64,000 nt of DNA from a virus: positions 1 through 64,000 of IMG/VR virus record IMGVR_UViG_3300044635_002180. The stretch is one strand, 5' to 3'. Under the pieces are notes generated by a model, which was given only the letters and a program-made list of their open reading frames with translations, was not told the origin of the DNA and searched no databases. The translations under genes and the position numbers were made by a program. The number at the start of each line of letters is the position of its first letter. Position 1 is the first letter of the stretch. Shown here in pieces: positions 1 to 7,283 of this stretch.

Positions 1-34
1 CTGCGTCTTGCCTGCGCGCCACACGCTCAAATTG

Positions 35-451
35 TTATTCATCACCTAAATTTTCAAAATCCCTACCAAAACCTTCAAAGTCACACAAGCTAATTTTCGT
101 TGGCCAGTTGGTAATTATACCATTCTCATTAATTTTGAGATCAACATAATCACCAAACTCACCAGGAACAATACCATGAGGCACATAATCGTTGCGTTCA
201 GCAATGTTGATACCTTCGCTATCACGCAAGATGTATATGCCACCATCAACCACTTTCATGTACATGTCCAGCGTTTTGCCGCGAGGCCAATCATAGATCC
301 CACCTGTTGCAATATCGATTTCAGCTTGCCATTTATCTCCATAACGCCCTGGTGCATCATAAGGAATATCTTCATCATTATACCGCACAGGTAGAATGAC
401 ATCAATGGTCTGAACGTCTACTTCTCTTTGAATAGTTTGAGTAAATTTCAT
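35..451 (-). CDS. hypothetical protein
   Basis: Unrecognised acidic soluble protein of 138 residues. I start it at the ATG whose codon ends at 451, giving the TAATATG junction with the upstream gene that recurs throughout this genome; a longer reading would overlap that gene by 35 bases. It has no membrane segment or known motif. It is the last visible gene of the leftward operon starting at 1019, and what follows it lies outside the window. Confidence 0.6.
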   Translation of the reverse strand: MKFTQTIQREVDVQTIDVILPVRYNDEDIPYDAPGRYGDKWQAEIDIATGGIYDWPRGKTLDMYMKVVDGGIYILRDSEGINIAERNDYVPHGIVPGEFGDYVDLKINENGIITNWPTKISLCDFEGFGRDFENLGDE

Positions 452-452
452 A

Positions 453-1019
453 TTAGTCGTGATCGTATTTGTCGGTTTCAATTCCATCGCGAGTGATGAT
501 CACTTTGACGTGATCCCCAACCATGTCCATCCAATTGTCATCATCAACAACTTTAAGAGCTTCACGGAAAGCATCAACTGCTTCTTTGTAAAGAGGGTTG
601 AAATCAGGATTAGGCTTCTTGACCCATCTAGTCTTGCTGTAATGTGATCCACCCCATTCGCGATTAGAAGGATCATAATCAGGATTTGGTTCTTCAACGT
701 AGATGGTTTTACGAGACAACTTTAGAACATCTACATTTTCTCCCTCTTGCTCATCATCATCTTCATCATAACCATTGAATTGGCAGTATTCATGATTCAC
801 ACTATATTCGCATGTGTCGCCGTCATTAAAAAAAGGCTGAAAAGCGGTAAAAGAAACACTATTAACAAACGGATATTCATCAAAAAGCTCTTTCAATGAG
901 TTGTGAAACTCACTGCGCAATTCAGTTGCCATTTCTTGCTTGAGTTTACTAATTTTTTCGTTTGCAGCTTCAATTTTTTGTTTAAGTAGGTCAATTTTTT
1001 TCATATTTGTTATCTCCAT
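453..1019 (-). CDS. hypothetical protein with N-terminal coiled coil
   Basis: 188 residues; residues 6-35 are rich in Lys, Glu and Leu with heptad spacing (coiled coil), the middle has an acidic run (DEDDDEQEGE) and two similar Pro-Asn-Pro-Asp segments. Function unknown. Two starts are possible. The ATG at 1019 lies 7 nt after a good -10 box and would be leaderless; the ATG at 1004 is preceded by GGAG at a Shine-Dalgarno distance. I keep the first because it fits the promoter rule seen elsewhere. First gene of the operon running to 35. Confidence 0.6.
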   Translation of the reverse strand: MEITNMKKIDLLKQKIEAANEKISKLKQEMATELRSEFHNSLKELFDEYPFVNSVSFTAFQPFFNDGDTCEYSVNHEYCQFNGYDEDDDEQEGENVDVLKLSRKTIYVEEPNPDYDPSNREWGGSHYSKTRWVKKPNPDFNPLYKEAVDAFREALKVVDDDNWMDMVGDHVKVIITRDGIETDKYDHD

Positions 1020-1026
1020 CGTTGTA

Positions 1027-1054
1027 ATAATAGACTCTTTTGAATAAATATCAA
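1027..1054 (-). promoter_or_regulatory. early promoter, leftward
   Basis: On the minus strand TTGATA (1049-1054), 16-nt spacer, TATTAT (1027-1032), then 7 nt to the ATG at 1019. It occupies nearly the whole gap to the divergent endonuclease gene. Confidence 0.6.
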
Positions 1055-1055
1055 C

Positions 1056-1958
1056 ATGTATATTGTATATAAAACAACAAATTTAATTTCCGGTAAGATT
1101 TATGTTGGTGTTCATTGTGTTAAAAAGATGAATGATGCTTATCTTGGTTCGGGTGTGCAGCTCAAAAAAGCTGTAAAGAAATATGGAAGACAGAATTTTG
1201 CAAGAGAAACTCTATTTGAGTTTGCAAATGAGCAGGATGCTTATGACAAAGAACAGGAAATTGTCAACATTGAGTTCATTAGTAGGTCAGACACATACAA
1301 CACCTGCATTGGTGGTAGGAATGCTGGACGAAAATTTGAAGTGGGTATTATCATGTGCAGAGACATTCATGGAAATGTTCATAGAGTCACAAAAGAGGAT
1401 GAAAGATATAAATCTGGTGAGTTGCAGCATATTGGATCAAAGAGAGGTCTGGTGAGGATTATTAACATCAATACTAACAAGCAGTTAGAAGTATCTCTTG
1501 ATGTAGCAAAAGAAATGGTGCAAACTGGTCAATACGAGTATTGGTCAAAAGGTTATTGCAAATACATTGACTCAGCAGGCAAATACTATTGGATTAAAAA
1601 TACAGATCCTATTATCAAAAAATTCAACTTAACAGCATGGTTTAAAAACAAAGTTGTTGTAAAGGATAAAGATGGTAACATCAAATCAATCAACAACAAT
1701 GATTGGAAAAAATCTGGTGAATTTGTAAGCATAGTAAAAGATACAGTGACAGTTAAAGATGTATTTGGCCATTATCATAGAGTTTCTATTGCAGACCCAC
1801 GCTACACATCTGGTGAATTAGTGGGGGTAAACAGTGGTAGAAAAGGTTTAACAACTCATCTTAACAGTATCAAAAAAACGTGTGAGCATTGCTCTAAACA
1901 AGCTAGCTTAGCAAATTACAAAAGATGGCATGGTACAAACTGCAAGCATAAGCTTTAG
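1056..1958 (+). CDS. GIY-YIG homing endonuclease
   Basis: Free-standing GIY-YIG nuclease of 300 residues. The N-terminal module shows the paired tyrosine motifs (Y2-I-V-Y5 and K14-I-Y-V-G18), the YLGSG segment at 29-33, the KYGRQNF region around 42-48, the catalytic-region glutamates near 66-68 and the YNTCIGG motif at 81-87, all typical of phage Seg-like enzymes. The middle carries repeated short units (SGEL/SGEF contexts) resembling DNA-binding repeats, and the C-terminus has a Cys/His cluster that may bind zinc. It is the only rightward gene in the first 16 kb, sits between two leftward operons, and has no clear promoter of its own. Insertion as a selfish element is the likely explanation. 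Confidence 0.9.
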   Translation: MYIVYKTTNLISGKIYVGVHCVKKMNDAYLGSGVQLKKAVKKYGRQNFARETLFEFANEQDAYDKEQEIVNIEFISRSDTYNTCIGGRNAGRKFEVGIIMCRDIHGNVHRVTKEDERYKSGELQHIGSKRGLVRIININTNKQLEVSLDVAKEMVQTGQYEYWSKGYCKYIDSAGKYYWIKNTDPIIKKFNLTAWFKNKVVVKDKDGNIKSINNNDWKKSGEFVSIVKDTVTVKDVFGHYHRVSIADPRYTSGELVGVNSGRKGLTTHLNSIKKTCEHCSKQASLANYKRWHGTNCKHKL

Positions 1959-1980
1959 TCAATATAAATTGTGCTTTTGT

Positions 1981-2169
1981 TTATTCAACGGTTTCTTTGC
2001 AAACAACTGTCAGACCAGTAACAATTACGTTGTTATAACAATTACTTTCAAGATCCGGTCCTAGTCTAATTTCCCAATGAGTAGGCTTAATGCCTCGTGC
2101 ATGAAGCGATTCATTAATCATTCCTGCTAGTTCTGCTTCTGTGAAGCGATATGTAATTTCTTTTTGCAT
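1981..2169 (-). CDS. small hypothetical protein
   Basis: 62-residue protein of unknown function, started at the ATG at 2169, immediately after the upstream stop (TAACATG). Pattern of short alpha/beta protein, no membrane segment. Last gene of the operon led by the gene starting at 2590. Confidence 0.55.
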   Translation of the reverse strand: MQKEITYRFTEAELAGMINESLHARGIKPTHWEIRLGPDLESNCYNNVIVTGLTVVCKETVE

Positions 2170-2170
2170 G

Positions 2171-2590
2171 TTAGTCAATGTGAATTTGTTTTTGTGTTTG
2201 TTCAACTGTTTCTTTTATTTTTCTTTGTCTGAGGATGAGTGCATGTGATGGAGGTGAACCCTTACCATTCATCATCCAATCCGGAACATTCATGCAGTCC
2301 AAATAGTCAGAAGCACTTGGAATGAATCCATTGAAGTCTTCTGAAATGTGCTGTTCACCAATGTCGCGAGTGGAGATGAGCTTGCCATCAGATTTGCGTT
2401 TGAACACTTCACCAAACACTCGAGTCAGTACAGTTGATACAAACCAAGTGTTGTGGGTTAATGCGCGATGACTTGGAAGAGATGTTACAGCTTTGGAGCT
2501 GTCCATGAACTCATGGATCTCAATGTAGTCCTCAAAAGTACCTCCGTATCTGCGCGCAGAAGATCTAGCATGTATTAATGGTTTACTCAT
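2171..2590 (-). CDS. conserved phage protein (DUF6915-like)
   Basis: 139 residues. The N-terminal SSARRYGG stretch, an HRALTHNTWF motif and the DIGEQH motif match a family of small conserved proteins common in phages and some bacteria (I recall it as DUF6915, but am not certain of the number). Function unknown. It leads its operon: a perfect TATAAT lies 6 nt before its ATG. Confidence 0.65.
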   Translation of the reverse strand: MSKPLIHARSSARRYGGTFEDYIEIHEFMDSSKAVTSLPSHRALTHNTWFVSTVLTRVFGEVFKRKSDGKLISTRDIGEQHISEDFNGFIPSASDYLDCMNVPDWMMNGKGSPPSHALILRQRKIKETVEQTQKQIHID

Positions 2591-2596
2591 ACAATT

Positions 2597-2602
2597 ATTA
2601 TA
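2597..2602 (-). promoter_or_regulatory. early promoter -10 box, leftward
   Basis: TATAAT on the minus strand, 6 nt before the ATG at 2590. I see no good -35 hexamer at the usual distance, so this is a weaker call than its siblings. Confidence 0.45.
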
Positions 2603-2624
2603 ACGACTTTCCTATCTATTAGAT

Positions 2625-3197
2625 TTAACATATAGGATATTTGCAAGGACCCAATCCACATGTTGCACATGTTCGTGGACTTGCAAACCCCGCTGCATTC
2701 AGCAATTGACTACAATTAAGAGTCTGAATCTGAACTGCAATGGGATTATTCATATCTGGCTTCTCTGGTTGAGGTGCCATTGCTTCGGGTTCACGATCGT
2801 TCCAGATGTTGTCCAGGAAGATCTCCAGTGCATCCAATGCTTGTCCCAATCCTGCGCGGTCGTCTAGCAAAATATTGTAATAGATCTTACCATTGTTGCC
2901 AAACGGGAGCTTGATGGGGTTCTCATTGATTGCATCTACATGAATGCCATTGTCTTTCATGTAGTTTTTCATGAAGTCGAATCGTTCAGGAGCAGATGCA
3001 GTCCAAAGAACCACATAGAATCCAACCGCAGCACACTGCTTTACAACATCGATAGCTCTTTCATGCAGAGCGCCCATCTTGTGAAAGTCGTAAACTGTAT
3101 CATCAAAATCCACTGCAACGACGAGCTTGGGATGTTTTTTGTATTCTTTGTGCAACCGCTTGACAATGTTGCTGGTGCTTGAAAAGGGGTCTGTCAT
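2625..3197 (-). CDS. HAD-superfamily phosphatase
   Basis: 190 residues. HAD motif I is D30-F-D32-D33-T34, motif II the WTAS segment at 65-68, and the acidic motif LDDRAG lies at 111-116, so the catalytic set is complete. The fold resembles small phage 5'-nucleotidase or polynucleotide phosphatase proteins. A C-terminal extension after about residue 130 is Pro-rich and ends in a cluster of cysteines (CATCG and C-terminal C), possibly a metal site. The phage also encodes a kinase-only Pnk (18750) and an RNA ligase (9140), so this could supply the missing 3'-phosphatase of T4 Pnkp, but a nucleotidase is equally possible. Confidence 0.8.
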   Translation of the reverse strand: MTDPFSSTSNIVKRLHKEYKKHPKLVVAVDFDDTVYDFHKMGALHERAIDVVKQCAAVGFYVVLWTASAPERFDFMKNYMKDNGIHVDAINENPIKLPFGNNGKIYYNILLDDRAGLGQALDALEIFLDNIWNDREPEAMAPQPEKPDMNNPIAVQIQTLNCSQLLNAAGFASPRTCATCGLGPCKYPIC

Positions 3198-3198
3198 C

Positions 3199-3462
3199 TT
3201 AGTGTTCGGTGAAAATTACTTTGCCTTCCATCAGACCAAAATTGGAATCTTCTTCCATGGTAATGACATCAGGTGTTTCACCTGCTTTGCGAGGACGATG
3301 AATGTACCAAAGCTCTTCTTCCTTCCAAGTTGCAGCTACAAACTCTGCATTGACTGGCAAGTCAACTTTCATTGAGCCTCCAAACGATTTAGCCATTTGA
3401 TTTTCAGTGCAGCTAGCAAATGCAAGCGCTGCAATAAGAGAGAGAATAAATTTCTTTTTCAT
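3199..3462 (-). CDS. small lipoprotein
   Basis: 87 residues with a short basic start, a hydrophobic stretch and a lipobox ending AFAS-C18, so it should be lipidated and exported to the periplasmic face. The mature part has SFGG followed by TWKEEELWYIHRP, a pattern I have seen in small lipoproteins of other phages. Role unknown. It has its own promoter and shares its operon with the HAD phosphatase (1-nt gap). Confidence 0.75.
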   Translation of the reverse strand: MKKKFILSLIAALAFASCTENQMAKSFGGSMKVDLPVNAEFVAATWKEEELWYIHRPRKAGETPDVITMEEDSNFGLMEGKVIFTEH

Positions 3463-3467
3463 GTAAT

Positions 3468-3496
3468 ATTATAACACAGGTGATATAAAAAAGCAA
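3468..3496 (-). promoter_or_regulatory. early promoter, leftward
   Basis: TTGCTT (3491-3496), 17-nt spacer, TATAAT (3468-3473), then 5 nt to the lipoprotein ATG at 3462. The -35 box lies inside the T-rich tail of the upstream terminator. Confidence 0.7.
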
Positions 3497-3498
3497 AT

Positions 3499-3522
3499 GC
3501 AGAAGAGGAAAACCTCTTCTGC
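3499..3522 (-). terminator. intrinsic terminator after the SPFH gene
   Basis: Perfect 10-bp stem (GCAGAAGAGG / CCTCTTCTGC) with a 4-nt loop; on the minus strand it is followed by ATTTGC and six T. It ends the transcript of the SPFH operon, just before the lipoprotein promoter. Confidence 0.8.
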
Positions 3523-3546
3523 ACTTTTATTGCTATGATGTTATGA

Positions 3547-4611
3547 TTACTGACTGACCTTAAGTCCTGGAATTCCCATAAGCGTCGTCACATTATCTGT
3601 GCCGATATAACTCTGTGGCAACTTACCATCCCATTGTGTATTGAACTCCTTGGTTACATTGAGACGTTGCATTTCAATGTATAGCGGGTTGCTTTGAGCT
3701 TCCTGAAGAGCCTTGGCTTCTAATGTAATAGCCTCAGCTTTACCAGCAGCTTCCAATTTATAGGCAGCTGCTTTACCTTCTGCTTCTTTCTGGAATGCTT
3801 CAGCTTTAGCCTGTGCTTCAGACAACATCTTTTGGTTGATAGAATCCTGTGCTTCAAAGGTAGCAAGGTTCTTATTCTTCTCCTGCTGAGCGACGAACAC
3901 ACCGTCAATGGCTTCTTGAATCTTTTCATTCTCATAGACGAAGCCTCCGAACATACCGATATTGGTAATAGTAATACCTCGCTCGATGAAGAACTTCTTA
4001 ACATCAGTCTGAATGCTTTCCGACATTTCACCCTTCATCTCTCGTAGCTTATCCATCTTCTGCTTAGCAGCAAATGTCTGTGCTACTTCCATGACGCGAC
4101 CATGCACTTCCGTATCCATTACATCCTTGAGCGCTCGCCCAGCATACATATAAAGGAACTTACTTGCATTAGGAGCCTCAATATAAGCGCTTACATTAAA
4201 CCCAATACTAAATCCAACCGAGTCCTGACTTTCAATCCAGATGGAATCATCACCCTGACGTCGAATAGGTCGCCCATTTGGATCAACACTAGACTGCCAT
4301 TGAACAGTAACAGGTGCTCGATCAACTTTGATGAGGATCAGTTCTGGGATGTATTCACCATCAATCCACAAAAATCCTGTTGGGCGCCACTTCTTAGGAA
4401 TCTCAATTCGACCAACACTGATCTTGTTCTTCTCGAGGAATTCCTCTGAATCGAATTTGACCTGTTTGTCTCGCTCACCTTCTAGTGGAACAAGGAATGC
4501 AGTTTCATTTGGAGCAATCTGCTGTTGATCTGGCGCATTGTATGGGCGGCAAGAGCTGAACAGCATGGTGATTGCGATTGCGAGTAGAGTAACTAGCTTT
4601 GTGTATTTCAT
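3547..4611 (-). CDS. SPFH/band-7 (prohibitin-like) lipoprotein
   Basis: 354 residues. A signal sequence ends in the lipobox LFSS-C21, so the protein should be membrane-anchored outside the cytoplasm. Residues about 35-235 form an SPFH/band-7 domain, including the FFIERGITITNIGMFGG segment typical of prohibitin-like proteins. Residues about 230-305 are an Ala/Glu/Lys-rich coiled coil (repeated EAEGKA and EAAGKA units) that drives oligomerisation in this family. Band-7 proteins form membrane rings that control proteases or membrane microdomains; in a phage the role is unknown. It lies downstream of a two-segment membrane protein (4660). Confidence 0.85.
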   Translation of the reverse strand: MKYTKLVTLLAIAITMLFSSCRPYNAPDQQQIAPNETAFLVPLEGERDKQVKFDSEEFLEKNKISVGRIEIPKKWRPTGFLWIDGEYIPELILIKVDRAPVTVQWQSSVDPNGRPIRRQGDDSIWIESQDSVGFSIGFNVSAYIEAPNASKFLYMYAGRALKDVMDTEVHGRVMEVAQTFAAKQKMDKLREMKGEMSESIQTDVKKFFIERGITITNIGMFGGFVYENEKIQEAIDGVFVAQQEKNKNLATFEAQDSINQKMLSEAQAKAEAFQKEAEGKAAAYKLEAAGKAEAITLEAKALQEAQSNPLYIEMQRLNVTKEFNTQWDGKLPQSYIGTDNVTTLMGIPGLKVSQ

Positions 4612-4659
4612 GTTTTGTTTATTTGTTTTCTTTAACGAGATTAATATACGTTGTGTTTA

Positions 4660-4908
4660 TTACGCTTCAACGGTTTTCTTTGCTGGTTTCCAAATTGCAA
4701 TCAGCGCTGAGATACCTAGCACAGCAACAAAGCTGTTGATGTATCCAATGTTGTCTGCAATCTGAAACATCTGGTAACTAGATTCAGTATTATCAAACTG
4801 ACCTAGAGCCAAATACTTTCGAGTAATGGTTTCTGTTTTATTAATAAAGGCAAATGGAATACTCCAAACGCCAAATACAAATAAGGTTTTAAGGATTTTA
4901 CTTTTCAT
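4660..4908 (-). CDS. small membrane protein
   Basis: 82 residues with two hydrophobic segments (about 5-22 and 55-73) and short charged ends. Function unknown. Its ATG overlaps the stop of the upstream gene (ATGA), and the SPFH lipoprotein follows, so both may act at the envelope. Confidence 0.65.
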   Translation of the reverse strand: MKSKILKTLFVFGVWSIPFAFINKTETITRKYLALGQFDNTESSYQMFQIADNIGYINSFVAVLGISALIAIWKPAKKTVEA

Positions 4909-5267
4909 TTGTTATTCTTTTTGGTTGGTGCTGCTGCTTTTGTGGTAGCACTGAGTTGTGATTCAATTTTATTGTGTTGTTCACGACTACAATGAAGAGT
5001 CCACTCGTGAGTTGTAGGCGGTGTTGCACGTTGTTCGATGAAACCAATAATGGTGCGTTCATCATCAGTGCCTATATGGATACGTTCAACGCTAAATGCT
5101 ACAAAGCCAGCAGCTTTTGCGACATCAAAATCAATTGCAAAATTGACTTTACTTCTTTCAGCATCAATCTCATCGTAATAAGTGGAGACGAAATTTGGTA
5201 GCTTCTGTTGTACCGGTGTTGGTGGCTCTGCAACAGGTGTTGGTTTGCGTTTAAATAGATTGAACAT
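4905..5267 (-). CDS. hypothetical protein
   Basis: 120 residues; Pro-rich N-terminus after a basic start and a Lys/Ala-rich tail. No recognised domain. Lies 9 nt after the NAMPT-like gene in the same orientation and overlaps the next gene by 4 nt. Confidence 0.6.
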   Translation of the reverse strand: MFNLFKRKPTPVAEPPTPVQQKLPNFVSTYYDEIDAERSKVNFAIDFDVAKAAGFVAFSVERIHIGTDDERTIIGFIEQRATPPTTHEWTLHCSREQHNKIESQLSATTKAAAPTKKNNK

Positions 5268-5276
5268 AGCTATATA

Positions 5277-6743
5277 TTAAATGTGTTTTGCAAGATTGCT
5301 ACGGATTTCTGCAAGAGTCCAATCTTTCACAAGATTGCCATTCTCGAAGACCTTGACGAATTCGCAGTTGTTAACTTCATCCCAAGTGGCTTGATCCTTG
5401 AGATAGAATTCACCATTGGCATCTTTATAGACTGCGGTCAATCCCTTAGCACTCTTCTTGAACGAAGCACCCTTAGGCGACTTGAAGATCTCCTTATCAA
5501 CGCCATTGATCTTGGCAAAGGTTGCCTTGACTGCGTAACCATCAGTGTCACGCGTTGCATACTGGTAAGTGAAGCTGCCAATGCCAAATACAATGTTGGT
5601 GCTGGCAAAGCCTTTGCGCTTGAGACCTTCACAGATCTGCTGAGCACGTTCCAAAGTGATGCTGTCGCCATAGATCAATCCTACATGTGGATCAAGCTCT
5701 TTGAAGCCTTTGTCATTGACTTTGCCACCAAAGACTTCCCACAGACACTCAATGGAGCCTTTATATTCAGGAGAATCTTTTTCTGCATCTTCATTACCAA
5801 CAACCACCTTGACTGGATCTCCAGTATCGGGACGAAAGACTACCTTGCCATCACGCTGCATGATCTCATTCTTGAGCTCACGAGCAATGTTGGTAAGAGT
5901 ATTCCAATAGTCCCATGTGTCTGATACAATGCTGACAATGCCTTTGGGATACACTTCATTGATCAATCGACGGAAGGTACCAATCTCATCATCAGCACCA
6001 CCTGCGCACATGACGCTGTGTTCAGTTGCAGCAACGCTACCACCAACAAGCTCCTTGGTTGCATCAGCATTGTAGTATTGCTCCAAGAAGTCAATGGCTG
6101 GAATGGTATCAGTGCCTGTGAAGCTGAACAAGTGAGCAGCACCACTCATGCAAGCGGCCTCCAAACCGAACATACCACGGAAGCTGAAATCATGACCCTG
6201 CCATTGAACGAAATCAGTATTGCCAACAGTCTCTGCAGCATATTTAGTCAGCAGCTTCTTATACTGGTGAGCAGTAGTTGCACTGGTGCACATACCCCAA
6301 ACACTGGTAGACAAGATAGTCTCTAAGTAGTTGGTGAACCATCCAAAGCGCTCATCTGTATTCCATAGCACCAAGCTTGGCACCTTGAGAGGATGCTCAC
6401 TACCTTCAGGCAAAGCGAGAATCACAATAGGCAGATGGCCTAATTCATGCAAATCACGAATGTGCTGTTCACCAACATCATTGGGACCAAGATAGTTGTT
6501 GATGCGGTTGCGGAACTTCTCCATCACTTGTTCAATGGGCTTATGGAAGAAATTTTCATCCCACTGCTTGATGAGATATTCCTTGACGAAATACTGTAAT
6601 CCTGCAAAGACAACTTTGTCAGTATTGGTGCGACGAGTGCTTCGAGCGGTAAGATTGCTGAAGATGATTTCAGTATTGTCGGGGTATTGACGACGATGAT
6701 CGACTTTGTAGCCGTCGATTAGTGTAGCTGGGTTTGTAATCAT
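5277..6743 (-). CDS. nadV: nicotinamide phosphoribosyltransferase-like enzyme
   Basis: 488 residues, full length for the NAMPT family. The family joins nicotinamide to PRPP to give NMN; in the phage NARP1 pathway a relative instead joins nicotinamide to ADP-ribose pyrophosphate to give NAD+. Active-site residues are conserved: R189 in the HDFSFRG segment (185-191), D212 in FTGTDT, H242 in ATEHS and R304/D306 in FRPDTGDP. It has its own promoter and lies just downstream of a PRPP-synthetase-like gene and a deoxyribosyltransferase-like gene, so the three probably form one NAD module. Which substrate it uses cannot be told from sequence. Confidence 0.93.
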   Translation of the reverse strand: MITNPATLIDGYKVDHRRQYPDNTEIIFSNLTARSTRRTNTDKVVFAGLQYFVKEYLIKQWDENFFHKPIEQVMEKFRNRINNYLGPNDVGEQHIRDLHELGHLPIVILALPEGSEHPLKVPSLVLWNTDERFGWFTNYLETILSTSVWGMCTSATTAHQYKKLLTKYAAETVGNTDFVQWQGHDFSFRGMFGLEAACMSGAAHLFSFTGTDTIPAIDFLEQYYNADATKELVGGSVAATEHSVMCAGGADDEIGTFRRLINEVYPKGIVSIVSDTWDYWNTLTNIARELKNEIMQRDGKVVFRPDTGDPVKVVVGNEDAEKDSPEYKGSIECLWEVFGGKVNDKGFKELDPHVGLIYGDSITLERAQQICEGLKRKGFASTNIVFGIGSFTYQYATRDTDGYAVKATFAKINGVDKEIFKSPKGASFKKSAKGLTAVYKDANGEFYLKDQATWDEVNNCEFVKVFENGNLVKDWTLAEIRSNLAKHI

Positions 6744-6748
6744 GTTAA

Positions 6749-6777
6749 ATTATAATATGTGTTTAGTTGTTATGCAA
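6749..6777 (-). promoter_or_regulatory. early promoter, leftward
   Basis: TTGCAT (6772-6777), 17-nt spacer, TATAAT (6749-6754), then 5 nt to the ATG at 6743. The -35 overlaps the 3' end of the upstream gene. Confidence 0.75.
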
Positions 6778-7281
6778 CGCAAATCGAAGAACTTGATTTA
6801 CTAATTCATCTTTTGAATGAACGATTCTATTAGCAAGTTTTATATCTCTCAATCCTGTTTGATAGAAGACATCATTCTTACGTTTATATTCAGGATCAGT
6901 ACCAATAAAAATCTTGTCATGGTCATGCGTATGAAGCGCACTGCCCAATTCAAATAAGGTAATAGGTGCAAGTGTTTCAGGTGCGAACCAAAACAGAATG
7001 TAGTCGCACTGATGAATGCATTGATACTCCCACGTAATCTGTTCTCTTTCGAGTTCAGGATTCAATGCATCATAGTTGCTCCGTCGAGGATTGAACACGT
7101 TCAAAACGTCAATGATTCGCAAGCTTATAATGCCATGTTGAGTTGCGGGAGCATATGCTAACTCTTTCTGCCAATCCTCAGCGCCTGTAATAGATCCAGC
7201 CATAAAAATACTCCTGGCTGGATCTCTACGAGCGACCGCAAGATTGTATTGAGGTGCTTCGATATACATTCTTTCTTTCAT
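6763..7281 (-). CDS. nucleoside 2-deoxyribosyltransferase-like protein
   Basis: 172 residues from the ATG at 7281 (an in-frame TTG lies 6 nt upstream). The N-terminal IFMAGSITGAEDWQ (25-38), VFNPRR (62-67) and FWFAPETLAPITLFELG (98-113) match the nucleoside 2-deoxyribosyltransferase-like family, with E111 in the position of the catalytic glutamate. These enzymes cut or exchange N-glycosidic bonds. Its position between two putative NAD-pathway genes suggests action on nicotinamide, ADP-ribose or another nucleoside intermediate; that is inference. It begins 2 nt after the upstream stop. Confidence 0.8.
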   Translation of the reverse strand: MKERMYIEAPQYNLAVARRDPARSIFMAGSITGAEDWQKELAYAPATQHGIISLRIIDVLNVFNPRRSNYDALNPELEREQITWEYQCIHQCDYILFWFAPETLAPITLFELGSALHTHDHDKIFIGTDPEYKRKNDVFYQTGLRDIKLANRIVHSKDELVNQVLRFALHNN

Positions 7282-7283
7282 AA

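Noticed and set aside
5283-5924. 213-residue frame on the plus strand opposite the NAMPT-like gene
   Set aside because: It lies entirely antisense to a gene with intact active-site motifs, has no promoter or family signature, and is a shadow frame.
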